Shown: one piece after another, positions 12,988 through 21,660 of the stretch | Layout: every line of letters begins with the position of its first letter | Position numbering within the stretch: position 1 is the first letter of the stretch | Position numbers and translations under genes: made by a program | Source of the DNA: Tolypothrix campylonemoides VB511288 | GTDB lineage: Bacteria; Cyanobacteriota; Cyanobacteriia; Cyanobacteriales; Nostocaceae | Direction of reading: 5' to 3' | Length of the DNA stretch: 64,000 nt | Assembly: GCA_000828075.3 (NCBI GenBank) | Contig: JXCB02000001.1 | Coordinates: 22,415-86,414, forward strand | Notes under the pieces: model-generated | What the model saw: only the letters and a program-made list of their open reading frames with translations | Database searches by the model: none | Told to the model about the DNA's origin: nothing

Positions 12988-13875
12988 TCAGTTTGAGTAT
13001 TGGTCTTGTTGCCGAATGTTGAGTGCCTGTTGAGATGCGGTGATTATGGCTGACAGCTGATACTCGCTCAATCCTTTATTGACAGCCTTTAGAATCACTC
13101 TAGCTAGTTGCTCTGGTGTTAAGTTTTTGATGCTAACTGCCATTTGAGCGATCGCTGCATCTGATGTTTCGTGGGAAATAGCAACTTGATTTTCCGTGCT
13201 AGTTGGGGTTTGCGTGGTATCGTCAAATGTATCTAGGACAGTAGTTGCAATTTGCTTGTTTTCGGACACCATCGAGGGCAGTGATTCTTGGGGTAATAGC
13301 GATCGCGTTTGTGTGATCGCATCTTTTTCAGTCAAATGTTCTTGTGCAGAGATTGCTGACGTAATTTCATAACCTGTAGGTTCTATAACGTTGAGTGATT
13401 TGTCAGACTTAAGCGAGGCTGTTTTCTTATGTTGAGAAACAATTGCTTTGGCTTTAGTATAGCTGATGTTCTCGCCATTTGAAGCGCGTTTGAGGACTTC
13501 TTCTCTGACGTGTTTAGGTGTAGAAGGGGCAGCGATTAGGTACAGAGTTGAAGCAGTAATATTCAAATGCGTAAAATTTACGCATTTGAACTGCTGTGCA
13601 ACCTGCATGAATTTGGTGGCAGCTGATACACTCCAATTAAACTCAAACTTAAGCCAATTTCTAAAGCTTCCATGTCCCAGATGCTGCTTCACCTCAATTA
13701 GCTTCTGTCCGATATCGATAATATCTTGAGAATTACGGCGCATTAGTGCCTTAATTTCGTTGGTGCGCTGTTGAACAACTCGCTGCGTTTGGGCTTCTAA
13801 AACAGAATATTCAAACTTTAGAGTTTGCTTTGGCAACTCGTCTAACAGTTTAGATGGTAAATCATTACGGTTCAT
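12988..13875 (-). CDS. DUF3102 domain protein
   Basis: 295 residues. The N-terminal half (about 20-150) matches the DUF3102 pattern as I know it: a helical segment with RTNEIKALMRRNSQDIIDIG, then KLIEVKQHLGHGSFRNWLK and WSVSAATKFMQVAQQFK. The middle, about 155-240, is low-complexity and rich in Ser, Thr and Gln. The C-terminal helix ends in LSEYQLSAIITASQQAL. DUF3102 proteins have no established biochemical function; they are common on cyanobacterial chromosomes and plasmids and have ParB-like helical features suggesting DNA contact. The ATG at 13875 gives the expected N-terminus. A perfect 29-bp palindrome lies inside the coding sequence at 13562-13590. The function is unknown. Confidence 0.85.
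   Translation of the reverse strand: MNRNDLPSKLLDELPKQTLKFEYSVLEAQTQRVVQQRTNEIKALMRRNSQDIIDIGQKLIEVKQHLGHGSFRNWLKFEFNWSVSAATKFMQVAQQFKCVNFTHLNITASTLYLIAAPSTPKHVREEVLKRASNGENISYTKAKAIVSQHKKTASLKSDKSLNVIEPTGYEITSAISAQEHLTEKDAITQTRSLLPQESLPSMVSENKQIATTVLDTFDDTTQTPTSTENQVAISHETSDAAIAQMAVSIKNLTPEQLARVILKAVNKGLSEYQLSAIITASQQALNIRQQDQYSN
13562..13590. repeat. perfect 14-bp inverted repeat inside the DUF3102 gene
   Basis: TTCAAATGCGTAAA, one central base, then TTTACGCATTTGAA. The palindrome is in the coding sequence and encodes FKCVNFTHLN on the minus strand. It could act as a hairpin in the mRNA or as a binding site for a dimeric protein. It could also be chance within a conserved peptide. Confidence 0.85.
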
Positions 13876-14439
13876 ATGCTACTAACTCCGTTTTTTGTGG
13901 TAATGGCACTTGAGAAACTGAAGTTTAAACTCAAGCCACGTGATGCGCAATCAAGAAGATTGCAGCTTTGCTTCGCTCCCGCGAAGGCTAAAACCAAAAT
14001 CCTTCATCCTTATAGGGGTTAGTGAAATCAATTTATGCACTAGCGAGTCTGTTTCTCAAAAAATATAAAGTGAATAAATTACCATTACGCATGAATGCGT
14101 CTCTTGCGCGTCTCCTAAGGAGAGGGATTGAATAACGTTGCTGGTTAAAATTTTTCATCTTTCTGTTCTCAACAATTTGAGTGATTGGACTTAATTAATA
14201 AGATAAAAAAAAATTACTTAAGTTATCCACTAACTTTTATGATCTATTGAATATCAAACCCGGCTTCAAAAAATACACTTTTCTGTATGCGCTGCCAAAT
14301 TTGCCTCTTATACAATAGATAAGTGCGTTAAAAGGTAAGCCAATGATGAGTAAAATGTATCAAAGATTACATAAAATTTATTAATACTCTTGAAATTTTG
14401 GTTTTTATGTGGTAAGAATATGAGCTTAAATAAAAGACT
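13876..14439. other. divergent intergenic region between the DUF3102 gene and the response regulator
   Basis: About 0.56 kb, AT-rich toward the response regulator, and must hold two divergent promoters. A small palindrome ACGCAT-GA-ATGCGT sits at 14087-14100, sharing the ATGCGT core of the palindrome inside the DUF3102 gene. No coding sequence or RNA gene was recognised. Confidence 0.5.
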
Positions 14440-15150
14440 ATGGTAAAAGTAAGCTTTAAGGAATTAATGGTAAGCCAAGATTTACCAAAACAAGGAAAGC
14501 AAAAGATTCTCGTGGTGGACGATCACCAACTAATCCTGAGTGCAAGCCTTGAATTGCTACGACAGGAGTATACAGAGGCGGAATTTCTCAAAGCACAATC
14601 TGCACAAGAAGCTTTTGATATAGTAGCAAGCTACCAGCTTGACCTCGTTGTCATAGACCTGTCGATTCCGGAGAAGTCTGGAATGATCGCTCAAATTGAT
14701 ACAGGTATTCAACTACTAAAAACCTTAATGAAGAAGTATCCTACACTCAATCTTGTGGTGCAAAGTAGTTATATTAAGGCACTAGTGCGTATTAAACGTG
14801 AAATTGATGACCATCAAGGGGGCTTTGTCATTGCTAATAAAGGACTTTCCGAACAGGAAATCTTAAATCGGGTTAACTTGGCGCTACAAGGTATAACCCA
14901 TACAAAAGATATCAAAACAGCATTGGAATTTAAGCCAGAGTGGCTAGAAGTTTTGAAGCTAGCGTTTGAAGAAGGATTGCAAGATAAAGCTATTGCCGAA
15001 CAAATGCATATACATGAACGAACTGTCCGTTCATACTGGACTAAAATCCAAGACGTACTGGGTGTTTATCCTGAAGATTGCAAGCTTGAAGGCAAGAATA
15101 TGCGAATTCAAACGACAATCCGTGCAAGAGTTGAAGGGCTAATTGACTAA
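14440..15150 (+). CDS. NarL/LuxR-type response regulator
   Basis: 236 residues. A receiver domain (about 20-150) has the acidic pair in ILVVDDHQ, the phosphorylatable Asp in LVVIDLSIPEKSG and a Lys in VIANKGLS. The C-terminal part (about 165-236) is a helix-turn-helix of LuxR/NarL type (LQDKAIAEQMHIHERTVRSY). It should bind DNA when phosphorylated. It lies 24 bases upstream of a CHASE2 histidine kinase on the same strand, its likely partner. The ATG at 14440 is the first start; another at 14467 would remove nine residues and still leave the receiver intact. Targets cannot be read from the sequence. Confidence 0.9.
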   Translation: MVKVSFKELMVSQDLPKQGKQKILVVDDHQLILSASLELLRQEYTEAEFLKAQSAQEAFDIVASYQLDLVVIDLSIPEKSGMIAQIDTGIQLLKTLMKKYPTLNLVVQSSYIKALVRIKREIDDHQGGFVIANKGLSEQEILNRVNLALQGITHTKDIKTALEFKPEWLEVLKLAFEEGLQDKAIAEQMHIHERTVRSYWTKIQDVLGVYPEDCKLEGKNMRIQTTIRARVEGLID

Positions 15151-15174
15151 TTAGGAGTTAGGAGTTAATGATTC

Positions 15175-17202
15175 ATGGCTAGGGGTTCTGGTAGGGTGAT
15201 GTGGAAAAAAATTAAAAAAGAAATTGCTATTTGGCGTACAGGAGCATTACCAGGATTTGGAATCTTAGCAATTGTTATCATCGCTCGTTTATGTGGGTTA
15301 CTTCAGCCTCTAGAGTGGATGGCTCTTGATAACTTTCTGCGTCTGCGTCCTGCTGAGCCTATGGATCATAGAATCATCATTATCGGCATTACTGAAGAAG
15401 ATATCGCAAGTGCAAAAACTTATCCTATACCAGATAAAGAGATTGCAGCAGTCATCAAAAAAGTACAGAATTATCAGCCTAGAGTTATTGGTTTAGATAT
15501 TGTTAGAGATGTATCTGTTGAACCAGGTCATAAAGAACTGGTTGATGTATTTAAACAAAGTAAAAAATTAATTGCTATTGAAAAAGTTTTACCGTATCAA
15601 TATGCACCACCGCCAAATCTGCCTGATAACCAAGTTGGTTTCGCAGATGTTACATCAGATAAAGATGGCAATTCCAGGCGTATTCTTCTTGGTACACCAT
15701 CATTGAATGGTCAAGGCTACAAGTATTCCCTACCTTTGCGTCTAGTAGAAATTTATTTATCTCGTGAACGTATTACTTTGGAAAACGGTACTCGTGACCC
15801 CGAAACTATGCGATTTGGCTCAGTTGAAATCCCTCGCTTTTCGCCAAATACTGGCGGATATGTAGGAATAGATGCAGGTGGGGTTCAGACACTACTCAAT
15901 TGGCGGAGTGGAAGGGAACCATTTCGAGTTTTATCTTTTAATGATATTAAAACAAATAAATTTCAACCGGAATGGTTACGCGATCGCATTGTTTTGATAG
16001 GCATAACTACCCCCAGTGTTCCAGACTATATTAACACGAGAGCAGTTGCTGGTTTGAAACCTGATGGTCAGATTTTTGGAGTACAATTTCATGCTCATGC
16101 TTCTTCCCAGATTGTTAGCGCAGTTCTTGATAAACGACCGCTTCTAAGAGTTTGGTCAGATGAGTGGGAATATCTGTGGATAGTTGTTTGGGGTATGATA
16201 CCGATTATTATCGGACGGCTGACTCAATCCGTATTTAAAAATTTGTTTGCTGTTGGTGTGACTAGTCTTTCCCTAGTGGGAGCTGGTTATCTGCTTCTCG
16301 TATGGGGTTGGTGGATTCCCGTAGCACCAAGTTTAATAATTTTATGTATCAATGGTGTAGGTTTGAGTGCTTTTGCTTTTTATCAACGCGATATGGCATT
16401 GCAGTCTCAAATTGATGAACGCCAACGCACCATCGACCAAGCATTTACTCTGATTCATAATGGACCATTGCAAACACTAGCTACTGCCTTAAGATGTGTT
16501 CAAGATAAAAATTTACTACAGGAGAAATTATACTGTCAACTGCAAAATCTAGACATAGAAATTCGCGCAATAGGTGAACACTTGAAATCAGAAGCTCTCA
16601 ATCAAGAGGAAAGCCTTCTTTTAGGAAGTGGTTTAAAACTAGATTTAAAACTTCCAATTCATGAACTTTTCTATGAAGTTTATACCAGCACACTAAAACG
16701 AGACCTTCCCAATTTTCAAAATCTCAAGGTGAAAACCCGCTCATTTGACCCTATTGAGGAGGAATACTTGAGTATTGAACAGAAGCGAGAACTTTGCCAA
16801 TTTTTGGAAGAAGCTTTATGCAATGTTGGAAAACACGCATTAGGAGCCACACGCATTCAAGCCACTGGCAAAGAAAACAAAGACAGGTATACTCTTAGCA
16901 TTAAAGATAATGGTTGTGGTATCTGTTCAGATTTAGAAAATAAAGGAACAAAGCAGGCTAGAAATTTAGCCAGAAAATTGGGAGGTTACTTTAAGCGAGA
17001 ATCAGTTTCTCTCCGAGGTACTTTATGTGAATTAACTTGGTCTTTAAGAAGTAGTAAAGATTCCCTCATAATTTCCCTTAAATCTTTTTTTAAAGTACTT
17101 AATGAGAACACTCCCGACTCAAAACAAGCTGCTGCGAAGACAACCGATACACCTCCTATGGTTCTAGAATCGGATCGCCTTTGTGCCAAGGACGACGAGT
17201 AG
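15175..17202 (+). CDS. CHASE2-domain sensor histidine kinase
   Basis: 675 residues. An N-terminal membrane segment (about 25-45) is followed by an extracytoplasmic CHASE2 sensor domain (about 50-330; DNFLRLRP, IGITEEDI, GFADVTSDKDGNSRR), then three closely spaced membrane segments (about 335-400). The cytoplasmic part has a dimerisation helix with the likely phosphoacceptor His in LIHNGPLQTLATALR and a HATPase domain (EEALCNVGKHA, IKDNGCGI). The residue after the His is Asn, where HisKA_3 kinases usually have Asp or Glu. The ligand is unknown. It probably phosphorylates the response regulator immediately upstream. The ATG at 15175 follows GGAGTTAGGAG; an ATG at 15199 is also possible. The C-terminal 50 residues are low-complexity. 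Confidence 0.9.
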   Translation: MARGSGRVMWKKIKKEIAIWRTGALPGFGILAIVIIARLCGLLQPLEWMALDNFLRLRPAEPMDHRIIIIGITEEDIASAKTYPIPDKEIAAVIKKVQNYQPRVIGLDIVRDVSVEPGHKELVDVFKQSKKLIAIEKVLPYQYAPPPNLPDNQVGFADVTSDKDGNSRRILLGTPSLNGQGYKYSLPLRLVEIYLSRERITLENGTRDPETMRFGSVEIPRFSPNTGGYVGIDAGGVQTLLNWRSGREPFRVLSFNDIKTNKFQPEWLRDRIVLIGITTPSVPDYINTRAVAGLKPDGQIFGVQFHAHASSQIVSAVLDKRPLLRVWSDEWEYLWIVVWGMIPIIIGRLTQSVFKNLFAVGVTSLSLVGAGYLLLVWGWWIPVAPSLIILCINGVGLSAFAFYQRDMALQSQIDERQRTIDQAFTLIHNGPLQTLATALRCVQDKNLLQEKLYCQLQNLDIEIRAIGEHLKSEALNQEESLLLGSGLKLDLKLPIHELFYEVYTSTLKRDLPNFQNLKVKTRSFDPIEEEYLSIEQKRELCQFLEEALCNVGKHALGATRIQATGKENKDRYTLSIKDNGCGICSDLENKGTKQARNLARKLGGYFKRESVSLRGTLCELTWSLRSSKDSLIISLKSFFKVLNENTPDSKQAAAKTTDTPPMVLESDRLCAKDDE

Positions 17203-17246
17203 AGTTCCTAGATGGTCGAGATTAGATCATAACATTTATATATGTA

Positions 17247-19037
17247 TCACTTCAGAGACCGCCGTATTGAAGCGCTAATCATGTCTACCACAAAGGTAAG
17301 ACCAAGAAAAACGATTAAGGTGCTTAGCAAAGCTTTGTAATCAAAGCTACTCAGTTGCTCTGTAAGGAGACGCCCCAAACCACCAGCACCGACCAACCCG
17401 ACAATTACGGTGGCGCGAATGCAGACTTCCCAGCGGTAGAGGATGTAAGCCAGGAAGCGCTTAAGAGTTAAGGGAAGAATACCATACAGGAAGACTTGAG
17501 ATTGACTTGCACCCAAAGCTTTCAAGGAATGCAAAGGTCGCTCATCCAAATTTTCTATCACCTCTGCCATCAAACGCCCTAAAATACCTAAATTGTGGAT
17601 AGCAAGGGCGATCGCACCCGGCAAAATCCCTGGAAACAACACAAATAGAAAGATTAACGCCCAAATTGGTTCTGGAACAGCACGGGCGAAAAGCAACACA
17701 AAACGAGTAAAGATAAATTTTGAATTTTGAATTTTGAATTTTGTAGACGCCCCCTGGGCGGTGAGACAGCGCTGCAGGAGGGTTTCCCGACCTAGGCGAC
17801 TGCGTGCCTCTTTCAGAGGAGCTTTGCTAACGCCCTTGGCGTGCCGGAGGCATACCCGAAGGGCTTCCCGCAGGGTATTTTGAATTGATTTGTCTCCCCT
17901 CGCTGCTGGAAAAGAAAGCAAAATTCCTCCTAAACCTGCGGCTGTGCTTGCCAAAATTGACATAGCTAAAGTCTGCGCTGAAAGGGTCAACATCTGATTG
18001 AACTGACTCACATCGGGAGGGAACAAGTCGTGAAACACTCCCGCCAACAGTTGAGCGGTTCGTGGTGCCCAGAGTTTTGTAAAATCGGCTTTGACGTACC
18101 AAAACGAAAATATTAACAAAGCAATAGCACCTAGTAACGATAAAGTTACCACTGGATCACGTTCTCGATGTAACTTTTGCCGTTGCTTTAAACTCAGAAC
18201 ATTCAAATCCAAACGACTAGGAACACCCAAGCGTTGACGTAATAACCCACTGAAAAAATCTGTTCCACCACTCAACAACAGCAACGCAAACATCAAAGTC
18301 CACATTTGCTCATAACGCAGTGACTGGAGACTAAGGAAAATTTGATAACCCAATCCACCAGCACCGATAATACCCAAGACAGCAGCAGAACGAATTGAAC
18401 ATTCAAGCCGATAAAAGCTGTAAGAAAGTAGATTGGGGAAAGCTTGAGGAATCAGGGTGTAAGCAAAAGCACTTAGGGTCGGAACACCACTATTGAGTAG
18501 TGCAAGTAAAGGACCACGCGGAGTTTCGTCTAAAATTTCAGAAAATACCTTAGCGGTGATAGCACCAAAAGGAATGGCGATCGCCAGCACCGCCACCAGT
18601 GGATCAAGTCCAAAAATATTCACCAAAAACAATCCCCAAATCAGCTCGTGAATTGCTCTCGGTATTGCTAAAATTGCCCTAACTACCAGCCAAGGTGCTT
18701 GAAAACTTCCATATGAAATTGACTTCCACCACACCTGTGTAGATAAAACACCACCTACCAACCCAATCATCACACAGAAAAACGTGCCACAAACAGCATA
18801 AGCAAGAGTTTTCAGAGTCGCATCCAAAGTCAGCAGCAAAAATTCTGGACTCAAGTCCGGTGAAAATGCAGCAACAAGAAAGCGGACAACAAGATACCAA
18901 CCCCCCTGATTCACCAAATTTTGTTGAAACACACCAGCTACAGATAACGACCAAACCACCGACAAAACAAACAGCAATCCCCAAAAAGTCCGCCAATTAA
19001 AAAGTGAAGGTCGTTTAGGCAATATTGAATTAGTCAT
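17247..19037 (-). CDS. phnE: PhnE-type ABC permease, two permease modules fused
   Basis: 596 residues made of two tandem PhnE-like membrane modules (about 1-275 and 290-596). Each has several membrane helices and an EAA-type loop for the ATPase (FSEILDETPRGPLLAL and MAEVIENLDERPLHSLKALG), and each ends with a GxIGAGGLG-like motif (GIIGAGGLGYQ, GLVGAGGLGRL). The fusion would supply both halves of the channel. Residues about 386-440 are unusual: Arg/Lys-rich and low-complexity, matching a repeat element at DNA level, and they interrupt the second module in frame. The gene is last of four minus-strand genes (binding protein, GNAT, ATPase, permease). The substrate is probably a phosphonate-like or selenate/selenite-like anion. 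The family call is firm and the substrate is not. Confidence 0.9.
   Translation of the reverse strand: MTNSILPKRPSLFNWRTFWGLLFVLSVVWSLSVAGVFQQNLVNQGGWYLVVRFLVAAFSPDLSPEFLLLTLDATLKTLAYAVCGTFFCVMIGLVGGVLSTQVWWKSISYGSFQAPWLVVRAILAIPRAIHELIWGLFLVNIFGLDPLVAVLAIAIPFGAITAKVFSEILDETPRGPLLALLNSGVPTLSAFAYTLIPQAFPNLLSYSFYRLECSIRSAAVLGIIGAGGLGYQIFLSLQSLRYEQMWTLMFALLLLSGGTDFFSGLLRQRLGVPSRLDLNVLSLKQRQKLHRERDPVVTLSLLGAIALLIFSFWYVKADFTKLWAPRTAQLLAGVFHDLFPPDVSQFNQMLTLSAQTLAMSILASTAAGLGGILLSFPAARGDKSIQNTLREALRVCLRHAKGVSKAPLKEARSRLGRETLLQRCLTAQGASTKFKIQNSKFIFTRFVLLFARAVPEPIWALIFLFVLFPGILPGAIALAIHNLGILGRLMAEVIENLDERPLHSLKALGASQSQVFLYGILPLTLKRFLAYILYRWEVCIRATVIVGLVGAGGLGRLLTEQLSSFDYKALLSTLIVFLGLTFVVDMISASIRRSLK
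17719..17880. repeat. interspersed repeat inserted in frame in the permease gene
   Basis: Tandem TTTGAAT copies (17719-17742) are followed by a GC-rich segment of cyanobacterial repeat type, including GCGTGCCGGAGGCATACC and CGAAGGGCTTCCCGCAGGG. The encoded residues are hydrophilic and basic, unlike the flanking membrane segments. They lie where a cytoplasmic loop is expected, so the insertion is tolerable. Confidence 0.75.
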
Positions 19038-19145
19038 TAGTCATTAGTCATTAGTCATTAGTCAAAAATTATTCTCCCCTCACTCCCTCACTCCCTCACT
19101 CACTCCCTCACTCCCTCCTCTTCCGCGTCCTCTATGCTTCTGCGG
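19038..19145. repeat. short tandem repeats between permease and ATPase genes
   Basis: Next to the permease start are several copies of TTAGTCA (TCATTAGTCATTAGTCATTAG). They are followed by a run of CTCCCTCA units (about 19079-19115). Both are simple tandem repeats of the kind that expand by slippage. Confidence 0.8.
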
Positions 19146-19895
19146 TTAAATCCTATACAACTCTTCCACCATCCCCGCAGACACCTCCTCAACAGGTGCA
19201 TCAAACAAAACCCGTCCCTGTCGCAAACCAATAATACGCTGAAAGTGACTGCGGGCATATTCAATCGCGTGCAGACTAGCAACCAGTGTTTTCCCTGTAT
19301 TATCACTTAAAAGACGTAACAAATTCATCACCTCGCGGCAGCGTTCCGGGTCGAGGCTAGAAATCGGTTCATCAGCAAGGATAGCGGCGGGGTTTTGCAC
19401 GAGAACACGGGCGATCGCCACCCGTTGTTGCTGTCCACCAGAAAGGCGGTCTGTACGTTCGTAAAGCTTTTCCGGAATTCCTACCTGCGTCAATGCTTTG
19501 AACGCTGTTTCCACCTCTAGGGGATAAATGAGTGAAGCCGCAGCTTTAAAAAATGACCAGCGTCCTAAATGTCCAGCGTTAACATTGTGAATGACTCGCA
19601 AATTGTCCACTAAATGAAATTGCTGGTAAATGGTACCAATTTGCCGTTGTATTTGTCGTAGGGACTTGGGACGCAGACGTGCAAGGTTGCGATCGAGTAC
19701 CCATACTTCTCCTTGTGTGGGTTGCAGTGTACCGTTAAGTAAGCTAATTAGGGTACTTTTCCCTGCACCACTGGAACCTACAAGGGCGACTCGTTCACCT
19801 GGATAGATTTGCAAGTTGATGTCAATGAGAGATTGGAACGTTCCAAATTGTTTGGTGACGTTTTTGAGTTCAAAGATTGGTGTAGGTGGGTTCAT
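19146..19895 (-). CDS. phnC: PhnC-type ABC transporter ATPase
   Basis: 249 residues, the normal length for PhnC. Walker A is GSSGAGKS (about 41-48), the signature is LSGGQQQRVAIARVLV, Walker B is AAILADEPISSLDP, and a switch His lies in ASLHAIEYA. It energises the two-module permease encoded just downstream and would take substrate from the binding protein two genes upstream. The ATG at 19895 gives the family N-terminus. It lies between the GNAT gene (76 bp gap) and the permease (108 bp gap of tandem repeats). Confidence 0.93.
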   Translation of the reverse strand: MNPPTPIFELKNVTKQFGTFQSLIDINLQIYPGERVALVGSSGAGKSTLISLLNGTLQPTQGEVWVLDRNLARLRPKSLRQIQRQIGTIYQQFHLVDNLRVIHNVNAGHLGRWSFFKAAASLIYPLEVETAFKALTQVGIPEKLYERTDRLSGGQQQRVAIARVLVQNPAAILADEPISSLDPERCREVMNLLRLLSDNTGKTLVASLHAIEYARSHFQRIIGLRQGRVLFDAPVEEVSAGMVEELYRI

Positions 19896-19971
19896 GGGTA
19901 AGAATTGAACCGCAGAGGCAAGAGAGGACGCAGAGAGATTTACAGAAAGTTGTTGCGTGTGTTAGGACGTA

Positions 19972-20424
19972 TCAGATTTTTATCGATTTTGTCATCAAAT
20001 ACCGATTTTGGTCTGTAAAACCAACCTTTCGATAGAAGCTTTGTGCAATTGTATTTTCCCTTTCAACTTCTAAGTGCAGTGCTTTAATCTCTAAAGAGGG
20101 ACATACATTTTCTATAAACTGTATGGTTTTCACGCCCAGTCCTTGTCCTCGATGACTTTCTCGGATATAAAATTCATCAATGAACGCATCGCGTCCTCGG
20201 TATTCTAAACTGTAGCCAAACGTTAGGACAATATATCCAATCGCTTGGTTATCCTGTTGGATTAGCCACACTCGCCCTAGAGAATTATCATTCAAAATTT
20301 TTGCCAAGGCTGTGCGAACGGTCGCTTCATCAAATGAATGACCATCATACTCGTAAAATTCTTGGATGAACTGAACAAGAATTTCAGTATCTGACTTTTC
20401 AGCTACTTTGAACGTAGTTTCCAT
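19972..20424 (-). CDS. GNAT family N-acetyltransferase
   Basis: 150 residues. The acetyl-CoA-binding motif A is visible as RESHRGQGLGVKTIQF, and the C-terminal motif as NTIAQSFYRKVGF. It probably transfers an acetyl group from acetyl-CoA to an amine. It sits inside the ABC transporter cluster, 21 bp after the binding-protein gene and on the same strand, so it may act on the imported compound or a product of it. Phosphonate operons often carry a GNAT (PhnO) that acetylates aminophosphonates, but no C-P lyase gene is nearby. The substrate is unknown. Confidence 0.85.
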   Translation of the reverse strand: METTFKVAEKSDTEILVQFIQEFYEYDGHSFDEATVRTALAKILNDNSLGRVWLIQQDNQAIGYIVLTFGYSLEYRGRDAFIDEFYIRESHRGQGLGVKTIQFIENVCPSLEIKALHLEVERENTIAQSFYRKVGFTDQNRYLMTKSIKI

Positions 20425-20445
20425 CTGTTAGTTACAGTATGGCAA

Positions 20446-21360
20446 CTACTTAATCTTACCAATCTCTCGACCAATTTTTTCGATTTGAGCGTAGTTTTCG
20501 TTTTTTGTAGGAATGAATTTTTCTGCTTGTAAGAGGTCGAGAATTTCTTTTTGTTCTGGAACTTTAGGGTCTAATTTGAACAATGCATTCTGCACTTTTT
20601 TGCTGAAATCTTCGCCGTAGCGCTGTTTGACTTGGGGGTTTATGACCCAGTGATAATCGTAGTATGCAGGGGTGCGCCAGAGAACTTCTACTTTATTTAA
20701 GTCTACTTCTTTGGCGTTGACGCGCTTTTGCCAAACTTTTTCGTTTAACACACCGACTTCATAGGTTCCTGCTTCTACAAGTTTGATGGTTTTGTCATGG
20801 TCGCCAGAAAAGCCAGCTTGTCCTTTAAAATCTGTAAGGTTTACGCCTGCTTGTTGAAGAAAGTATTGTGGCATTAAACGCCCAGATGTGGAAGACTCGC
20901 TACCAAAGGTGAAGGTACGCCCTTTGAGTTGTTGGAGATCGGCGGTGTCTTTGAATGGTTTGAGATTCGTTTTTTTGTTGGCGATGAAAACGCTGTGAAA
21001 TTTTTCGTCTACGTCACGTTGGGCGATCGCCTCTGCACCTGGGACTTGCAACCTTGCTTGAACGCCAGTTAATCCCCCAAACCAAACTAAATCTAAATCT
21101 CCGACTTTAAATGCTGTGACTGTTGCTGTATAATCTGTGACGGGTTTATATTCTACAGGAACACCAAGTTCTTTTTGTAAATAAGAGGCTAGTTTGGTGT
21201 ACTGTCGCTGCAACTTCTCCGGGTCTTGATCGGGAATTGCCCCTGTGACCAAAGGTTTTACTTGTTTGGCACCTGTACCAGAATTTCCAGATGTACCCGG
21301 GGAACAAGCCGTTAAAGGCAGCAACAGTAGCAACGCACCTGACACCAAAAATTTATTCAT
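20446..21360 (-). CDS. phnD: periplasmic binding lipoprotein of a phosphonate/selenate-type ABC transporter
   Basis: 304 residues. A lipoprotein signal (LLLLLPLTACSPG) places a lipidated Cys at about 19. The rest follows the PhnD-like fold: VTGAIPDQDPEKLQRQY near the N-terminus, DLDLVWFGGLTGVQARL, then TFTFGSESSTSGRLMP and SGDHDKTIKLVEAGTY. The IPDQDPEKL and LVWFGGLTGVQAR motifs are closest, from memory, to the PhnD relatives annotated as putative selenate-binding proteins. It is the first gene of the four-gene transporter operon. The gene symbol states the fold family only. The ligand is unproven, and no selenophosphate synthase gene is in the window. Confidence 0.9.
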   Translation of the reverse strand: MNKFLVSGALLLLLPLTACSPGTSGNSGTGAKQVKPLVTGAIPDQDPEKLQRQYTKLASYLQKELGVPVEYKPVTDYTATVTAFKVGDLDLVWFGGLTGVQARLQVPGAEAIAQRDVDEKFHSVFIANKKTNLKPFKDTADLQQLKGRTFTFGSESSTSGRLMPQYFLQQAGVNLTDFKGQAGFSGDHDKTIKLVEAGTYEVGVLNEKVWQKRVNAKEVDLNKVEVLWRTPAYYDYHWVINPQVKQRYGEDFSKKVQNALFKLDPKVPEQKEILDLLQAEKFIPTKNENYAQIEKIGREIGKIK

Positions 21361-21446
21361 CTTCTAGATATACTGCACTGTTTTTCTATCCAGAATAAAA
21401 TTTTACAACTGTTCGTCATTGGGTAAGCCTAATACGGGGAATGGTT

Positions 21447-21581
21447 TTATTGTTTGGGCCAGGTGAAGCGATCGCCATTGTTCTGTGCCATCTCCATAGC
21501 CAAAATTGCTGCTTGCAAGCGCTGTAACCCTTCATTGTTCAGCAAAATACCCCGTCTTCGTTTGGCTTTGAATTGTCTCAT
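21447..21581 (-). pseudogene. N-terminal fragment resembling the helical start of NB-ARC/WD-repeat ATPases
   Basis: A 44-codon frame from an ATG at 21581 reads RRRGILLNNEGLQRLQAA followed by NNGDRFT. Large cyanobacterial NB-ARC or WD40 ATPases often begin with a similar stretch (RRRGVILT..GL.KLQ.A, then G.RYT.E.L). Here the frame stops right after that point and nothing downstream continues the protein, so it looks like a remnant. The match is from memory and short. Confidence 0.45.
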
Positions 21582-21616
21582 CTAGCTAAGCTAGTATCTG
21601 CATGTTTTGCTCTTAA

Positions 21617-21660
21617 TTATCTTAACTGTCTTAACTGTCTTAACTGTCTTAACTGTACAG
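21617..21660. repeat. nine-base tandem repeat CTTAACTGT
   Basis: Four near-exact copies of CTTAACTGT follow a diverged copy (CTTAATTAT). The TTG-started frame through it (21607-21828, 73 codons) would encode repeated Leu-Thr-Val then a Gln/Glu/Lys-rich tail. With no ribosome binding site and no known relative, I do not call it a gene. Confidence 0.8.
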
